Assembly: GCA_001404055.1 (NCBI GenBank)
Contig: CXTY01000001.1
Location: forward strand, 186,001-250,000
Direction: 5' to 3'
Length of the DNA stretch: 64,000 nucleotides
Source of the DNA: Roseibium album
GTDB lineage: Bacteria; Pseudomonadota; Alphaproteobacteria; Rhizobiales; Stappiaceae
The first letter of the stretch is position 1; each line of letters begins with the position of its first letter. A model generated the notes under the pieces. It did not search any database and had not been told where the DNA came from. It was given only the letters and a program-made list of their open reading frames with translations. Positions 62,449 through 64,000 of this stretch are shown here, piece by piece. The position numbers and the translations under genes were made by a program.

Positions 62449-62520
62449 TTGGCCTCTTCGACTATGTGCAAAGGAACAGCCCGTAATCCGGACACTCACA
62501 ATAGCCGGGCTTGAGGCCAA
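62449..62520. repeat. nested inverted repeats in the protease-nadK gap
   Basis: TTGGCCTC at 62449-62456 pairs perfectly with GAGGCCAA at 62513-62520. Inside it AGCCCG (62478-62483) pairs with CGGGCT (62506-62511). The loops are 21-22 bases. It may be a terminator of the protease gene or a nadK leader structure. Confidence 0.35.
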
Positions 62521-62535
62521 GGGGCAGTGAAAAAT

Positions 62536-63414
62536 TCACTCCAGGTTGTCGACTTGGTTTTCAAGCGCAGGAGAAGTTGAGAAAGACGAGGCGCCTGGAC
62601 TGCACCTGGCTGCTGTTATCAAGTCTTGCCATTCAAGGAATGGGACAACTGCTGAGCGCTTGCCATTGATCTTGGCTGAGGTAATTCCCGCGACGCGTAG
62701 GCCGTTGGGCGTCTTGAGGAGAAGTGGACCGCCTGACGCGCCGCTTTCGGTTGGACAATCGGTAATCCAGGTGTCTTGAGTCGTACCAAGGACCTTGCAA
62801 GAGGACACCACTGTCGGAAGATAACGTCGGCTGCGCCTGTAACCGACGGCCTGAAATCGTGTTTCCTTCGACAATATGCCTGCTTCTTGAAGAGTGAGGG
62901 GTGGAACCGGAGTCAGAGAGCTTGCCTCTTTCAAGACGATGATCCCAACATCCTTGTGAATGTCGCGCAATTTGGGTTTTTGTTGCGGAACAAATCCCTT
63001 GCCGGTCAAGACGCAGGCAGACTCCAACCGGGCAGAATAGTTCTCCCTGCGTACGCCCGCCATGAAAAGCAGATGATCCTCCGGCAGAAGCTTCAAGGTT
63101 CTCATATCGTAAAGGCAGTGGGCCGCAGTGAGTACGATTTTGGGAGCTATCAACGTACCGGTACACATGGAGGTGTTCCTGTAACCAGCGTAGTTAACCC
63201 TGCCGATGGAAGACCATGGATACGCAGAGCTGTCGATGACCTCCAATTCTGTAGCAGCAGCAGGAAACGCAGAAAACCCCGCAGAAAGCAGCACAACAGA
63301 AAAAAGTCGGAACACCGTCCGCGCGCGGAGAATTTGAGCGCCAAGTTTGTGAGGAGATGTCAATTCAAGCCCGCCGATCCAACCTGTTGGCGTTCTGGTG
63401 TTGTTCGCGTCCAA
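62536..63414 (-). CDS. secreted trypsin-like serine protease
   Basis: A protein of up to 292 residues with a signal-like segment (VFRLFSVVLLSAGFSAFPAAA). A chymotrypsin-fold protease domain follows with a complete triad: His in LTAAHCLY, Asp in KDVGIIVL and Ser in SGASGGPLLL. Cys pairs around MCTGTL/AAHC and SSCK/TDCP are likely disulfides. Start is uncertain: the TTG at 63414 is the longest reading, and nearer start codons before the signal (for example a GTG at the VFRLF position) are possible. Substrate unknown. It lies upstream of nadK and is probably separately expressed. Confidence 0.85.
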   Translation of the reverse strand: MDANNTRTPTGWIGGLELTSPHKLGAQILRARTVFRLFSVVLLSAGFSAFPAAATELEVIDSSAYPWSSIGRVNYAGYRNTSMCTGTLIAPKIVLTAAHCLYDMRTLKLLPEDHLLFMAGVRRENYSARLESACVLTGKGFVPQQKPKLRDIHKDVGIIVLKEASSLTPVPPLTLQEAGILSKETRFQAVGYRRSRRYLPTVVSSCKVLGTTQDTWITDCPTESGASGGPLLLKTPNGLRVAGITSAKINGKRSAVVPFLEWQDLITAARCSPGASSFSTSPALENQVDNLE

Positions 63415-63446
63415 GTCGACAGTTCCGGCCGAGCCGAATGTCTTGT

Positions 63447-64000
63447 TTACGCGGGATAGTAATCCCAGACCATTGTTCCTGCGAGAGTTTCGTCATTGTG
63501 GCGCTTGCGGGTCGAAAGAAGCTTCTCCAGATTGTCGAGAACATGGTCGGGATGCGACGTCGCGAAATTTTCGGGGCGTTGGGTTTTATCCGCGCTGTTT
63601 AACAACAGGCCCTGCATTTCTGAAAAATGCACGTATTGCCAGTCTGGACCCAATCGCGACATCAGCACTGGAGATGCCCGTTTTGCTTCATCCGGAAAGT
63701 GATGAGGCGACTTAAGCATGAGATCGCGATAATCAAACTCCCAAAGAGCAGCATCACGCCAGCAAACCGGTGTCTGGCCAGCGAGATACGGCGACAGGCT
63801 TTCACCATCCGGGGCGTGCTCCGGACCATCTTCGAAGTAGTCGAGAAGCGTGGGGAATATGTCTGCCGATGATGTGTAGGCAGATACCCGGTTTGCCACG
63901 CTGGAGCGGGGTGTGCGGATCATCAACGGAATATGGTAGCTCTGCCGATGGAAGCCGCCTTTGCCGAGCATCCAATGGTCTCCCATCATCTCTGCATGAT
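63447..64000 (-). CDS. sulfatase family protein, C-terminal part
   Basis: A partial gene read from the right window edge to its stop at 63447. About 184 C-terminal residues are visible, with GDHWMLGKGGFHRQSYHIPLMIR near the top, which carries the conserved Lys/His of the sulfatase/phosphonate monoester hydrolase fold, and SADIFPTLLDYF. The catalytic Cys or Ser and the metal-binding N-terminus lie outside the window, so arylsulfatase and phosphonate monoester hydrolase cannot be told apart. Confidence 0.85.
   Translation of the reverse strand, partial: HAEMMGDHWMLGKGGFHRQSYHIPLMIRTPRSSVANRVSAYTSSADIFPTLLDYFEDGPEHAPDGESLSPYLAGQTPVCWRDAALWEFDYRDLMLKSPHHFPDEAKRASPVLMSRLGPDWQYVHFSEMQGLLLNSADKTQRPENFATSHPDHVLDNLEKLLSTRKRHNDETLAGTMVWDYYPA

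Overview
The window is a stretch of chromosome from a free-living alphaproteobacterium. Lineage markers include Usg, DUF2007, DUF3126, a transglutaminase-like cysteine proteinase (BTLCP), DUF2336, an NDUFS6-like zinc finger protein, an alphaproteobacterial IscU paralogue, and two sites matching the CtrA consensus TTAA-N7-TTAAC. My best guess from gene content is a marine Hyphomicrobiales of the Stappiaceae (Roseibium/Labrenzia-like). That is inference, not a database result. Almost all of the window is ordinary chromosomal coding sequence.

Layout. 1-5.4 kb: CoxE/CoxD-like VWA and MoxR ATPase pair, a small cytochrome c, Usg, an RNA-type methyltransferase with a DUF2007 protein, and polyprenyl diphosphate synthase. 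5.4-16.1 kb: ispE, a secreted TPR protein, ppdK, meaB, a CHASE4-like/GGDEF/EAL protein, radC and map. 16.3-28.4 kb: tRNA-Leu(UAA), an orphan ABC ATPase, a quinone reductase, trkH, sfsA, an L,D-transpeptidase, gpt, a CinA-type protein, an FAD monooxygenase, a zinc finger protein, two alpha/beta hydrolases, an enoyl-CoA hydratase, cysE and DUF3126. 28.4-36.2 kb: poorly characterised and regulatory genes (gamma carbonic anhydrase, BTLCP, PilZ, PAS, rhomboid, CBS, solute-binding protein). This part has several long non-coding gaps, one of which is a good candidate for a small RNA.

36.4-43.6 kb: a complete periplasmic nitrate reductase operon on the minus strand, in the order napF-napD-napA-napG-napH-napB-napC. 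A membrane protein and a decayed NapC-type fragment follow it, and an FNR/Anr-like palindrome lies upstream. 43.7-45.9 kb: hisI, folE, an IscU-like scaffold and yidD. 45.9-52.2 kb looks like an accessory insertion between yidD and thrS: a 264-bp MITE, a secreted ClpP/crotonase-like protein, an unusual transcription-factor/hydrolase fusion, a cobalamin-type radical SAM enzyme, and an EamA exporter with a divergent Lrp regulator. 52.3-64 kb: thrS, an acyltransferase, a secreted hypothetical protein, a nitroreductase/flavin reductase pair, a CtrA-linked lytic transglycosylase and DUF2336 pair, an Hpt protein, nadK, a trypsin-like protease and the end of a sulfatase.

The most coherent functional unit is the nap operon. 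NapC and NapGH pass quinol electrons to NapB and NapA in the periplasm. The less expected items are the winged-helix/BTAD/hydrolase fusion beside the ClpP-like protein, the MITE, the NapC relic, a G-quadruplex motif in a hairpin loop, a possible alternative-pairing leader on ppdK, and the candidate sRNA near 33.6 kb. I saw no CRISPR array, prophage, integrase or complete insertion sequence.
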